NCBI RefSeq assembly: GCF_041817755.1
Contig: NZ_JBGYBX010000047.1
Coordinates: 1-45,619, forward strand
Source of the DNA: Glaesserella sp041817755
Lineage (GTDB): Bacteria > Pseudomonadota > Gammaproteobacteria > Enterobacterales > Pasteurellaceae
Reading direction: 5' to 3'
Length of the DNA: 45,619 nt
The translations under genes and the position numbers were made by a program. The notes beneath the pieces are model-generated. The model did not search any database. It was given only the letters and a program-made list of their open reading frames with translations, and had not been told where the DNA came from. Positions 5,147 to 13,539 of the stretch are shown piece by piece (the stretch's first letter is position 1; every line of letters starts with the position of its first letter).

Positions 5147-7423
5147 CACACTGTTTTCTGGCTGCACAAAGTACGGATTCGTCCAGCTGAATCCCGCCAC
5201 TTCGTCATACAAATTCTGCTTGTCAATCAAGGCATAGAACTGCTTGCCGAATGTTTGCTCATTGATCGGCTCGATCAGCCGTTCTTTGTATAGGGCTACA
5301 AGAGCCTTTTCTGGAATTTGCACGGTGTAGGGCTGGAGTTTGCGCAACAGGCCGCCGATTTGGTCGGCGTGGCGCAGGCTGTCGATTAGGCGCTCGGCCT
5401 CATCGTCGAACGGGATGATGAGCGGCTGCATATGGGTTTCGATCATGCGGAACTTTGCCGCGATGGTTTGAAAGGGGAAGTTGAGGCTGCTGCCTGCGTT
5501 GTGGTGCATGGCGAGGATTCGGCGCTGGTCCAGCTCGGCGCCTTTGAGTTGGTAAACTTCACTAAAGTAATCAGTAATAGCTTCCACCGACAGTAAATCG
5601 CTAGCATGCTGCCGCACTACGGAGCGCATCACGCCGGAGAGCAGCCCGAGTTCGGCGGGGGCTTTCCATTGCGCTTCGGGCTGGAAAATCCAAACAAAGC
5701 TCTCTTCAGGCAGCCTTTTGCCTTCGCGGTTGCAGCGTCCGGCGGCTTGGGCGACGGAATCCAGCCCTGCCTCGGCGCGCATCACCAGCGGGAAATCGAC
5801 ATCGACGCCCGCTTCGATTAAAGAAGTGGCGATCACGCGGCAGGGTTCGCCGTTTTTCAGACGGCCTCGGATGGTTTCCAGCATTTGCGTGCGGTGTTTG
5901 GCGCACATCAGGGTGGTGAGGTGGAACACGCCGTCAAGCGGCTTGGCGCTGTCATACAGGCTGCGGGCGTGGCGGCGGTTGTTGACGATGATGAGCATTT
6001 GTGGGTGTTGCCCGAGCTTTTCCAACAGGTCGGCATCGGTTTGCAGGCCGATATGTTGCACGGTGGTTCGGCGCAGTTGTTCGAAAAGTGCGGTCGGATT
6101 CGGGGCGATTTCGCGCACGTTTTCAAAGCCGCGGTAAAAGCCGTGTTCGGTCTGCACGGCGGGCTGGGTGGCGGTGCACATCACCACGCTGCAACGGTAG
6201 TTTCGCGCCAGCTCTTTGATGGCCTGCATCACGGGCAGCAGCAGATTGAGCGGCAGCATTTGCGCTTCGTCGAGAATAATCACGCTGCCGGCGATATTGT
6301 GCAGCTTGCGGCAGCGCGAGGAGCGGTCGGCAAACAGCGATTCGAAAAACTGCACGGCGGTGGTCACCACCACGGGTATATCCCAGTTTTCGGAGGCTTG
6401 GCGCAGTTTGTCTTTGCTGTGCTTGTCTTTGAGTTTGCTGTCGTCAAAGGTGCTGTGGTGTTCCAACACGGCGGCGTCGCCCAAATCGCCGAAGGCTTTG
6501 CGGAACTCGGCGGCGTTTTGTTCAATAATACTGGTAAACGGAATCACGTAAATCACGCGCCGCATGCCGTGGCGCTTGGCGTGTTCCAAGGCAAACGCCA
6601 TCGAAGTGAAGGTTTTGCCGCCGCCGGTGGGCACGGTAAGGGTAAACAAGCCGGGCTGCTCACCCGCTTGGGTAATGGCATGGTCGAGAATGTTGCTGCG
6701 CAAGCGGTTAAGCTCGGCGCGGCGTTGTTCGGCTTCGGTTGCCGGAGTCTGTTTGGCAAGCTGTCTGAAAGATTCGATAAAGGTATTGAAACGCTGTTGC
6801 AGTGCTTTTAAATCGGGATGGCCGCCGCGCTGCACAGCTTTGTTTTCAACGGAAGCATAAAAGGCTTCGGTATCGAGAAAATCAGCATCCACCAGGCAGG
6901 AATACAGCATGCGGGTGAAGAAAGCATAGGAAAACCATTTGTGATGGACGTCGGCCTTCAAGGGCGGTGCGGGCAGCTTTTCCGGCAGGGCAATTTCCTG
7001 CTGCCAAACAGGATCAAGTCGATGCAATGCTTTACCGTCAAACGGCTGTTCTAACCGCTGCGTCAAAGTGCGGCGGTTATCGCCCTCGCCATCGCCGTTG
7101 GCCAAACCGGCATGGTGGCCGGCAATGCAGAACGCCATCAGCTTGCCTGCCTTGTCGCCGAACCGTTCTACCGCAATTTTCGCACCTGCGGTGGCGTGGT
7201 CAACGGAAGAGCCTCCGTGCAACCGTTTATCAAACGCTTCCGTATATTTGCCCAAATCGTGCAGCTGCCCGGTATGGCGGGCGGTTTCCTCCGCACCAAA
7301 AAAACTGGCAAACCCCGCCGCCATCTCGCCGACTTGGGCAAGATGGCTGCTTAAGGTTTGCCATTGGGATTCGGGTTGGTTTTCGACGGAATGGGCGTAG
7401 TATGATGTTATTCCTTTACTCAT
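5141..7423 (-). CDS. cas3: Cas3 helicase-nuclease (type I-C)
   Basis: A 760-residue protein that is recruited to Cascade R-loops and degrades target DNA. The N-terminal HD nuclease domain shows His27, His55-Asp56 (GQLHDLGK) and a later D-H pair at 75-76, with GHH at 102-104. The helicase part has Walker A PTGGGKT at 265-271, the DEAQ box at 385-388, the CTATQPA motif, and a C-terminal motif VI region with QAAGRCNREG. All catalytic signatures are intact. The start at 7423 has GAGG about 7 nt upstream. It is the first gene of the operon. The stop codon overlaps the -35 of the promoter that drives the next genes. One exact Neisseria uptake 12-mer and one near-match lie inside. Confidence 0.96.
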   Translation of the reverse strand: MSKGITSYYAHSVENQPESQWQTLSSHLAQVGEMAAGFASFFGAEETARHTGQLHDLGKYTEAFDKRLHGGSSVDHATAGAKIAVERFGDKAGKLMAFCIAGHHAGLANGDGEGDNRRTLTQRLEQPFDGKALHRLDPVWQQEIALPEKLPAPPLKADVHHKWFSYAFFTRMLYSCLVDADFLDTEAFYASVENKAVQRGGHPDLKALQQRFNTFIESFRQLAKQTPATEAEQRRAELNRLRSNILDHAITQAGEQPGLFTLTVPTGGGKTFTSMAFALEHAKRHGMRRVIYVIPFTSIIEQNAAEFRKAFGDLGDAAVLEHHSTFDDSKLKDKHSKDKLRQASENWDIPVVVTTAVQFFESLFADRSSRCRKLHNIAGSVIILDEAQMLPLNLLLPVMQAIKELARNYRCSVVMCTATQPAVQTEHGFYRGFENVREIAPNPTALFEQLRRTTVQHIGLQTDADLLEKLGQHPQMLIIVNNRRHARSLYDSAKPLDGVFHLTTLMCAKHRTQMLETIRGRLKNGEPCRVIATSLIEAGVDVDFPLVMRAEAGLDSVAQAAGRCNREGKRLPEESFVWIFQPEAQWKAPAELGLLSGVMRSVVRQHASDLLSVEAITDYFSEVYQLKGAELDQRRILAMHHNAGSSLNFPFQTIAAKFRMIETHMQPLIIPFDDEAERLIDSLRHADQIGGLLRKLQPYTVQIPEKALVALYKERLIEPINEQTFGKQFYALIDKQNLYDEVAGFSWTNPYFVQPENSVL
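5856..5867 (-). repeat. Neisseria DNA uptake sequence (AG-type 12-mer)
   Basis: AGGCCGTCTGAA on the minus strand, within cas3. A near-match GCTGTCTGAA lies at 6760-6769 in the same gene. Confidence 0.9.
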
Positions 7424-7626
7424 CGTTATCCCTCTTTTGTTTCGAATATTTGCAATAATGCACGACCGGATAGTTTATTTATTATTCTTAATCCTCTTAA
7501 AAAAACAACCACATTTACAGACAAAACATGACAATATTGAGAAATATCAAAACTAAATTTACTCCAAAAAACCACCATATTACAAAAAACCAATTAAACA
7601 TAAAAATACTTGCATAACCCATTATT

Positions 7627-7636
7627 ACAAGCGGTC
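7627..7636 (+). repeat. Pasteurellaceae (Apl-type) uptake signal sequence
   Basis: ACAAGCGGTC followed by an AAATTTTGCAAAT tail. It is the leftmost exact uptake signal in the window and marks the beginning of native chromosome. Confidence 0.85.
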
Positions 7637-7672
7637 ACTTTCGGCGGAAATTTTGCAAATGGCAGGAAAAGA

Positions 7673-7707
7673 AAAACTCACATGGCTTTATCAGCGATGT
7701 GAGTTTT
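7673..7707 (-). terminator. Terminator of the sialic acid/polysaccharide operon
   Basis: An 11-bp perfect stem AAAACTCACAT/ATGTGAGTTTT with a 13-nt loop lies 14 nt past the stop of the last glycosyltransferase gene. The A/T-rich ends give a U-tract on the minus-strand transcript. Confidence 0.8.
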
Positions 7708-7720
7708 GTTGAGGGAGAAG

Positions 7721-8521
7721 CTATTTACGTAAAAATTTATAGCAATATTCCAGCAAGGAGACGGGTAATAAGCGCGGGAGGGAGCGCATGAGGAAAGTCG
7801 CAAAACCCGAGAAGCAACCTTGTACGCCTAAACGTCGTTTGAGTTTAAACAAGCGCCATTCGGCTTTTGCTTGTGCGATGCCTCGGCGGCGACCGACCAT
7901 GCCGTTACCGACACGGGCGTAAACCAGCACATCAGGAAGATTGGCGACATGCGGGTTTTGCGCAATCAGTTTGATCCATAAGTAATAATCTTCTTGTAAA
8001 TCTTCATAACCGCCGCACTGTAAAACGTCACTTTTGCGGTACGCTACTGTCATATGATTGAACGGGCTGCGCTTTCGGGTAAATCGAACGATGTCCGCTG
8101 CAGCCATCGGTACGCGACGGTAGCTGACGATGTCATCAATATGTTGACCGAACTCGGCAATTTGCCCGCCGAAAATAACGGTTTCCGGATGACGTTGAAT
8201 AAATTCAAGCTGCTTTTCAAAACGTTCCGGCACACAAATATCATCCGTATCCATACGGAAAACCCATTCGTGCGAACAGTGAGTTAAACCGATATTCAAT
8301 GCTTTACCTAAACCTTGGTTTTTATCTAAACGAACGATAACAAGCGGTAGTTTTTGAGCAAAATTTTGCACAACTTGCTCTAATTCCGCCGTAATTGCGC
8401 CATCGAAAACCAAAACAATTTCATCAGCCGGATGCGTTTGCGTCACTAAGCTTTCAAAGCATTCGGTTAAATATTGGGGATTCTCTTTAATATAAAGAGA
8501 CATTAAAACAGAAAACTTCAT
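7721..8521 (-). CDS. Glycosyltransferase family 2 (GT-A fold)
   Basis: A 266-residue transferase, last gene of the polysaccharide operon. The N-terminus FSVLMSLYIKENPQYLTECF and LVFDGA form the nucleotide-binding start of the GT-A fold; the metal-binding motif is FRMDTDDIC at about residue 93. The arrangement resembles the AmsE/LgtA-like subgroup that adds a sugar to a lipid-linked glycan on the inner face of the membrane. The sugar donor and acceptor cannot be read from the sequence. It overlaps the upstream GT2 gene by one base, so the two are probably translated together. Confidence 0.88.
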   Translation of the reverse strand: MKFSVLMSLYIKENPQYLTECFESLVTQTHPADEIVLVFDGAITAELEQVVQNFAQKLPLVIVRLDKNQGLGKALNIGLTHCSHEWVFRMDTDDICVPERFEKQLEFIQRHPETVIFGGQIAEFGQHIDDIVSYRRVPMAAADIVRFTRKRSPFNHMTVAYRKSDVLQCGGYEDLQEDYYLWIKLIAQNPHVANLPDVLVYARVGNGMVGRRRGIAQAKAEWRLFKLKRRLGVQGCFSGFATFLMRSLPRLLPVSLLEYCYKFLRK

Positions 8522-9405
8522 TAAATAAACCTTTTCATATTGATCGCAAGTTTAGGCGAAATAAATGTGATTAATGCAATAATTAAATATTTTAATTTTT
8601 TGCTGTGTTTGAACATTTTAAAATAATATATCGCTGCATTACGCGATAAATTCATAATATACGGATATGCCAGCATATAAAACGAGTTAAACACAAAATT
8701 ATGTGCTTGTTGCGGGGTTTTCACATATTTTGCGTAAATCATTCGGATCGCTCTTTCGGTATTTTTCGTGTTGGTCGACACACTGTTTCGTTTGGTATGA
8801 AAAGCGCATTTGCTTAACGCTTGGTCGATATATTTCGGCATAAAATCCGCATCCGAAATCACTTTTAAAATAAAGTCATAATCTTCTAATGACAATAAGT
8901 CCGTTGATAACCCGCCGACCTTAAAGAACAGTGTTTTTTTAATACCGATCATCGGCATACCGCCTACTTTATTGGCTTGCAGAATATTGTCTAAGGTGAG
9001 ATCCTGCGGATTGCTATAAGGGTGAGTGAAATAGGTAAAACCTTCATTCACCATCAGACATTCTGCCGGGTGATAGATAAAGTTCACCTGCGGTTCCGCC
9101 TGAATCGCCTTTGCCAATACCTCGCATTTTTGTTCGGCGAAACGATCATCATCATCTAAAAAAAGCAGCCATTCACGGCTTGCTTCCTTAGCGCCGATAT
9201 TGCGACTTTCCGCCGCACCTTGATTTTGTTCATTACGGATAATTTTGACCGGAAATGCATAGGTTCTGTCCAATGTAACCGGCTGTTTGGAGCAATCATC
9301 GACAATGATCACTTCAAAATTCTGGGCGGTTTGTTTCTCTAAATCCGCTAACAAGAGCGGAACTTCCTCTTTACGGTTATAGGACGGAACAATAATACTG
9401 AACAT
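8521..9405 (-). CDS. Glycosyltransferase family 2 (GT-A fold)
   Basis: A 294-residue GT2 enzyme. It starts FSIIVPSYNRKEEVPLLLADL, with VIIVDDCS, then NQGAAESRNIGAKEA and the metal-binding LLFLDDDDRF at about residue 88. The C-terminal third is basic and hydrophobic and may sit at the membrane. It overlaps both neighbours by one base. It probably adds one sugar of the repeat unit built by this operon; specificity is unknown. Confidence 0.88.
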   Translation of the reverse strand: MFSIIVPSYNRKEEVPLLLADLEKQTAQNFEVIIVDDCSKQPVTLDRTYAFPVKIIRNEQNQGAAESRNIGAKEASREWLLFLDDDDRFAEQKCEVLAKAIQAEPQVNFIYHPAECLMVNEGFTYFTHPYSNPQDLTLDNILQANKVGGMPMIGIKKTLFFKVGGLSTDLLSLEDYDFILKVISDADFMPKYIDQALSKCAFHTKRNSVSTNTKNTERAIRMIYAKYVKTPQQAHNFVFNSFYMLAYPYIMNLSRNAAIYYFKMFKHSKKLKYLIIALITFISPKLAINMKRFI

Positions 9406-10589
9406 TATACAGCCCTCTTGCTTTCAAAGAATAATTTGGATTTGCCGTGCGTACCGAACAGAGATAAAAACATCACTAACACTAACATGAGTCCCGGAAA
9501 GGCGTAGGTATCCGCTTTAATATTTAATACACTGAGAATAAATAAGGTAGAAAGGGTAAATGTCCAACTGCCGTCAAACCAGTTTTGCGCAATACGTCTG
9601 ACAAAATAAAACATAAATAAAAAGCACGCCGCCATATAACCGATTCCGCCGTATAACGCTTGGCGGATAAAGCCGGAATCCGTTGCGCCGTAATATCCGC
9701 CGGTCGGCGTATAGTAATAACCGTCGCCGATCAAAATTTGTTTTAATTGCGGCAGATAAAGGTGGTTTTTTACTAAATTATCGCTTGAAGAACTGATGCT
9801 ACCTTTATTGGATAATAGGTTGATTAAGGGTTCCAATGCATGTTCTACATATTTGTTATCGGCAAAATTCATCGCTAAAAATAAGCAGATTGCGGCAAAA
9901 GCGAGAAGTGCGGGAATATAACGCCATTTGAAATAGAGGGCGATACTCACAACCGAAAGAAATAAAAAGGTTCTGCCGGAAACTAACCCGATAAACAATA
10001 ATAAAAACAGGAATACACTATTGATATTGTTATGCTTCGCGTTATAAGCGAGTAAAAAATGCAGTAAAACGATATAAAAAACGCTGAGTTGGAAAAATGC
10101 AGACGAAGTAATGTTGTACAAACGATACTCTTGTTCGGAACCATAAAAACGCTCCGGCAATACGGCGTTAGTCCATAATGCCAAATCAATCATAAACGAA
10201 AGTCCCGCCAATGCGACAACACCGATACCGGCTTGTACGGCAATACCGATTTTCAGATCCCTCACAACCAGTGCTTGCCCGTTCGGGCGGCGGTAAAAGA
10301 TATTGTAAATACCAACACCAAACACGAATAAAATCAGCGTTTTACAATACATGATAATCACACCAAGTTCTTTGGTTCCGTGCAGCAATACCGGAATGAT
10401 GCTAATGCCGATCAGTCCTAAAATAACCCACAAACTGTCCAGCGGCACGATAATGCCCTGCGGCAGATTTTTTTTATACGCTTGATATGCCAACCAAAGT
10501 AAAGCCAGCATTCCGGTAAAAAACGCCATTCGGAAAAAATGAAACAGCCACGGATCATAAATATAAAACAGATTAAAGAATGCTGACAT
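9405..10589 (-). CDS. Polytopic membrane protein, probable Wzy-type polysaccharide polymerase
   Basis: A 394-residue protein with about ten to twelve hydrophobic segments and a larger hydrophilic loop in the second half (roughly residues 230-300), the usual layout of Wzy/O-antigen ligase-like proteins. Primary sequence in this family is too variable to identify it by motif, so the call rests on topology and on its place among glycosyltransferases and downstream of a Wzx-type flippase. A ligase or an unrelated membrane protein is the alternative. It overlaps the next GT2 gene by one base. Confidence 0.65.
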   Translation of the reverse strand: MSAFFNLFYIYDPWLFHFFRMAFFTGMLALLWLAYQAYKKNLPQGIIVPLDSLWVILGLIGISIIPVLLHGTKELGVIIMYCKTLILFVFGVGIYNIFYRRPNGQALVVRDLKIGIAVQAGIGVVALAGLSFMIDLALWTNAVLPERFYGSEQEYRLYNITSSAFFQLSVFYIVLLHFLLAYNAKHNNINSVFLFLLLFIGLVSGRTFLFLSVVSIALYFKWRYIPALLAFAAICLFLAMNFADNKYVEHALEPLINLLSNKGSISSSSDNLVKNHLYLPQLKQILIGDGYYYTPTGGYYGATDSGFIRQALYGGIGYMAACFLFMFYFVRRIAQNWFDGSWTFTLSTLFILSVLNIKADTYAFPGLMLVLVMFLSLFGTHGKSKLFFESKRAV

Positions 10590-10592
10590 TGC

Positions 10593-11375
10593 TTATTTCT
10601 TCCCTAAATTCCGAATGACCGCCAAGACTTTTTTTAACGGGTATTTCAGCAATTTTGCAAATAAACTATGATCAATCGAACCGCGAATCGATTCCAAATT
10701 ACTGTTTACCTGCGGATTTTCAATCACCATTAACGGACGGACGACGGCAATATCCAAGCCGAAATGCTCGCCGAATAAAATAAAATCATCCGCCAGCCAA
10801 TAGGGCAAACCATATTCCTGCACTTTCAGCAAAAACTGCTTGGCGACCGATTTTTTAATCAAATAGGCGACCGTACCGGCAAAATAATTTTTATAAGGAT
10901 ATACCGCAGCAAACGGACAAGCGGTCACTTTTGGCTGTAAAAATGCAAATGTCGTCGGATAGTTTATTTCCAATTCAATATCATCAAATGTCGCAATTTT
11001 GGACTGTCCAACCAACAGAATATCCGCAGAAACGCCCGCGGATAGAATCCGCTCCAGATTTTGTTGAAAATCCGCATTAAACAATGCGTCGTCTTCGCAT
11101 ACCAAGCAATATTCTTCATCGGCAATCGTTACATCTTGCACGATTTGCCGATAAACGCCCAAATGACTCAATGTACAACCGACTTCACCTTTCGTGGCTT
11201 CCCGCTCATAACGAGCGGCAAATTGCGGCAACGCAAAACGTTGCGCTAATCCTGCCAAATCTTCATTCATGGTATTAAACGCAGAAAACACGTGAAAATC
11301 TTGTGTATCCGCCTGTGCGAAAAAGAGTTCTCGTCGTTTTTGGTCTTTATCCAATGAAATTAAATATTTTTTCAT
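10593..11375 (-). CDS. Glycosyltransferase family 25 (LOS/LPS-type)
   Basis: A 260-residue protein with the GT25 signature: an N-terminal MKKYLISLDKDQKRRE, then GEVGCTLSHLGVYRQI and CLVCEDDALF (the acidic donor-site motif). Relatives in Haemophilus and Neisseria (LgtB/LgtE, Lex2B, LpsA) add galactose or glucose to lipooligosaccharide. I start it at 11375 because the family begins at MKKY; an ATG at 11393 would overlap the upstream gene. An adjacent galactose-adding enzyme would supply the acceptor for the sialyltransferase encoded just upstream. An Apl-type uptake signal lies inside the gene at 10917-10925. Confidence 0.88.
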   Translation of the reverse strand: MKKYLISLDKDQKRRELFFAQADTQDFHVFSAFNTMNEDLAGLAQRFALPQFAARYEREATKGEVGCTLSHLGVYRQIVQDVTIADEEYCLVCEDDALFNADFQQNLERILSAGVSADILLVGQSKIATFDDIELEINYPTTFAFLQPKVTACPFAAVYPYKNYFAGTVAYLIKKSVAKQFLLKVQEYGLPYWLADDFILFGEHFGLDIAVVRPLMVIENPQVNSNLESIRGSIDHSLFAKLLKYPLKKVLAVIRNLGKK

Positions 11376-11376
11376 C

Positions 11377-12303
11377 TTATGCTCGAATATCAATAATATT
11401 TACGCCGACATTTTCTAATAAATTGTAACAAGCGACATAAGAAGGCTCCGAAACATCAATTCGCAATGCCACTACTTCAATATTGTCGCTTTTATTCATA
11501 ATATTTAATACCGCACTACTAAAATAAGTATAGATACGACATTTTTTATCGGCAAACTCTTGTGTAATGTAATCTTCAAAAATCAAATTCGTATCAATAT
11601 AACGGACATTATCCAGCTTATATTTTTCACGAGGATGCGGCAGATAAGCATGAATATTGAAACGCTCAATCACCTGTTTCGCCAAGGCAATATTTTTCTG
11701 ATCGTCTTGAAATACAGGCTGTCCGAGTAGAATATTGGTCACTTCATCCGATTGTACATTGCCGCTTATCGGCTTAACCAAATTGACAGCGGTGACCGGT
11801 TCAACGATATTCGGCAACTCCGGGTAAATCGTGTAATGATTACTGGATTGCCGTTTCAAGCTATCTATGCTGTATTTATTACCTAATAAACGGTTGATCA
11901 GTTTACGGTTTAAACTATCCGGGTTATTGGTATAAAAAATACTGCCCGGAATAATATTGGCTGTACCGTCATCAAACGTATTTAACTGATTAAATTGAAT
12001 TGCACTTAAAATAAATTGAATTTGCAGTTCGTTAATATTCGCAACAAAAGCTTTATGAAAAGATTTTCCGCCGAATCTACGCTTTAGCTGCAAAATCTGT
12101 TTAAACAATTTAAGGCGCTGGGTTTCCTGCACCATTGCAAAAAATTCGACACATTTATCCGCCAAACGTTGTTTGTAGTAATCAAATTTTTTATTGCTCA
12201 CGGTGGATAGCATAATGCCATAAAAAGGCTCGTTCGGATGTTGCTCAATAATTTTTTCAGCAATCAACACTTGTAACGGCGTACAACAAATAATTAAATT
12301 CAT
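11377..12303 (-). CDS. lst: GT52 sialyltransferase (alpha-2,3-sialyltransferase, Lst/LsgB type)
   Basis: The product transfers sialic acid from CMP-Neu5Ac to a terminal galactose of LOS or a related glycan. The N-terminus MNLIICCTPLQVLIAEKIIE is diagnostic for GT52. Later segments FDDGTANIIPGSIFY, YLPHPREKYK and YTYFSSAVLNIM match the family's donor-binding region. I start it at 12303, where the signature begins and where ATGA overlaps the stop of the flippase gene; the longer frame to 12453 runs antisense-like through the flippase 3' end with no similarity. The length of 308 residues is normal. The neuABC genes in the same operon make its donor. Confidence 0.9.
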   Translation of the reverse strand: MNLIICCTPLQVLIAEKIIEQHPNEPFYGIMLSTVSNKKFDYYKQRLADKCVEFFAMVQETQRLKLFKQILQLKRRFGGKSFHKAFVANINELQIQFILSAIQFNQLNTFDDGTANIIPGSIFYTNNPDSLNRKLINRLLGNKYSIDSLKRQSSNHYTIYPELPNIVEPVTAVNLVKPISGNVQSDEVTNILLGQPVFQDDQKNIALAKQVIERFNIHAYLPHPREKYKLDNVRYIDTNLIFEDYITQEFADKKCRIYTYFSSAVLNIMNKSDNIEVVALRIDVSEPSYVACYNLLENVGVNIIDIRA

Positions 12304-13505
12304 ACGGTTTTTCCCACTCTGGCTGTCATGAGATATAAAATCGGTAAAATGGCGAGCGATCCGATAATACCGGCATAGGGAATATATTGAATCTGTGTGA
12401 ACGTCAGTAAAATCAAACTCAATACATAAATGATGGTGGATAACACCGAACAAAACGAAATCAACGTATTCTTACCATAGTAGAACAGATAATTCACTAA
12501 AATCAGATACGGAACCACCAATGTGGTTGAAACTAAAAACAGCATTATATAGTACTTCGTCCCGACAAACTGACTACCGAGCAGCCACACAACAAACGTT
12601 TCCGGAATAAACCACATGATCAACGCCGGCAACGGCACAAGAATGAGGGAATATGACGCCCATTTATGCACCTCTTTTACCGATATTTTCTTTTGCTTTA
12701 AGGCTTCAAACAGGTGTGGGATCAAGGCCTTATTCACCGCCTGAATTAAGATCATCAAAATAGCGGCGAGCTGTGCCCCCATTGCATATAATCCTAAATC
12801 CGCTTCACTGAATTTATGGTAGATAAAAATACGATCCAGCTGACCTTTTAAGAAAATACTGGCATGATGCAAAATCAGCGGTGCGCCGAATCCAATCACA
12901 TACCACAGTGCCGTTTTGTAACGGTTTACCCCAAACGTTTTACGGGTGGCGTGCTTGGCGTATAACACATACGCCAGCACAAATACCGCCGCATTGCTGA
13001 ATAAGATCGCCAAAATCCGTTTTTCAACCAAATCATGTTGGTAATATTCCAACAGCATTACCGTCAACACAGCAGAGAGGATCGTGGAACAAAGTTGAAT
13101 GGTGACATAAGGCAATGCCTGTTTTTGGCACTGCCGAACACTTAATTGCACCGCTAACAGCGATTGAAAAACCGCCGAGACGGCAACATACGCCATAATT
13201 TCGGATTTCACCAGCCAGCAACCGAGCAGAATAATGCCGCCCGTCAACAACGTATAAGCGTAACCGGCACCCATCACTAAATTCAGTGAGCGTTTGCCGT
13301 AAAAGTAGAAATAACGGGCAATAGCGCCCTCTTGGCTTAACCCGACTAAAATCGCAAATAGGGCGAGATACGTTTGAAAATAAGAGAGTTCCCCGAACCC
13401 TGCCACACCTAATTTTCTGGACAGATACGGCAATAATAAAATCGGTACGGACTTGGAAAGCAATTCACCGCCAAGGTAAATGATGCTGTCTTTTATGGCT
13501 TTCAT
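12300..13505 (-). CDS. Wzx-type polysaccharide flippase
   Basis: A 401-residue inner-membrane protein of the MOP/PST superfamily with about 12 hydrophobic segments. The N-terminus (SIIYLGGELLSKSVPILLLP then YLSRKLGVAGFGELSYFQ) is the usual start of O-antigen flippases. It moves the undecaprenyl-linked repeat unit to the periplasm, where a Wzy-type protein would polymerise it. Its stop overlaps the lst start by four bases. The gene symbol is left open because wzx is defined by locus more than by sequence. Confidence 0.87.
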   Translation of the reverse strand: MKAIKDSIIYLGGELLSKSVPILLLPYLSRKLGVAGFGELSYFQTYLALFAILVGLSQEGAIARYFYFYGKRSLNLVMGAGYAYTLLTGGIILLGCWLVKSEIMAYVAVSAVFQSLLAVQLSVRQCQKQALPYVTIQLCSTILSAVLTVMLLEYYQHDLVEKRILAILFSNAAVFVLAYVLYAKHATRKTFGVNRYKTALWYVIGFGAPLILHHASIFLKGQLDRIFIYHKFSEADLGLYAMGAQLAAILMILIQAVNKALIPHLFEALKQKKISVKEVHKWASYSLILVPLPALIMWFIPETFVVWLLGSQFVGTKYYIMLFLVSTTLVVPYLILVNYLFYYGKNTLISFCSVLSTIIYVLSLILLTFTQIQYIPYAGIIGSLAILPILYLMTARVGKTV

Positions 13506-13530
13506 ATTTGCAAAATTTTAACCCAATCTG

Positions 13531-13539
13531 ACCGCTTGT
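13531..13539 (-). repeat. Apl-type uptake signal between neuC and the flippase gene
   Basis: ACCGCTTGT on the plus strand with an upstream TTTGCAAAATTTTAA tail, inside the 33-nt gap and touching the neuC stop. It shows that this operon has been resident in, or exchanged among, Apl-type Pasteurellaceae. Confidence 0.85.

Larger units (their letters stand above)
7424..7720. other. AT-rich junction between the cas operon and the polysaccharide operon
   Basis: No gene is visible. About 7450-7620 is strongly AT-rich and carries no uptake signal of either type; the cas3 promoter should lie here, the best candidate being TTGTTT with TAATAA near 7500, which is weak. At 7627 the first Pasteurellaceae uptake signal appears, followed by the terminator of the polysaccharide operon. 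The edge of the acquired DNA is therefore probably between 7450 and 7620. Confidence 0.5.

Noticed and set aside
5885..6811. Long plus-strand open frames opposite cas3, cas7 and cas8c (for example 308 residues here, 277 at 2397-3230)
   Set aside because: Low-complexity Gly/His/Ala-rich translations with no ribosome site; they are shadows of GC-rich cas genes.
1..7720. A full CRISPR repeat-spacer array
   Set aside because: No regularly spaced repeats of 28-37 nt are present on either side of the cas genes; only the two degenerate repeats ahead of cas5c.
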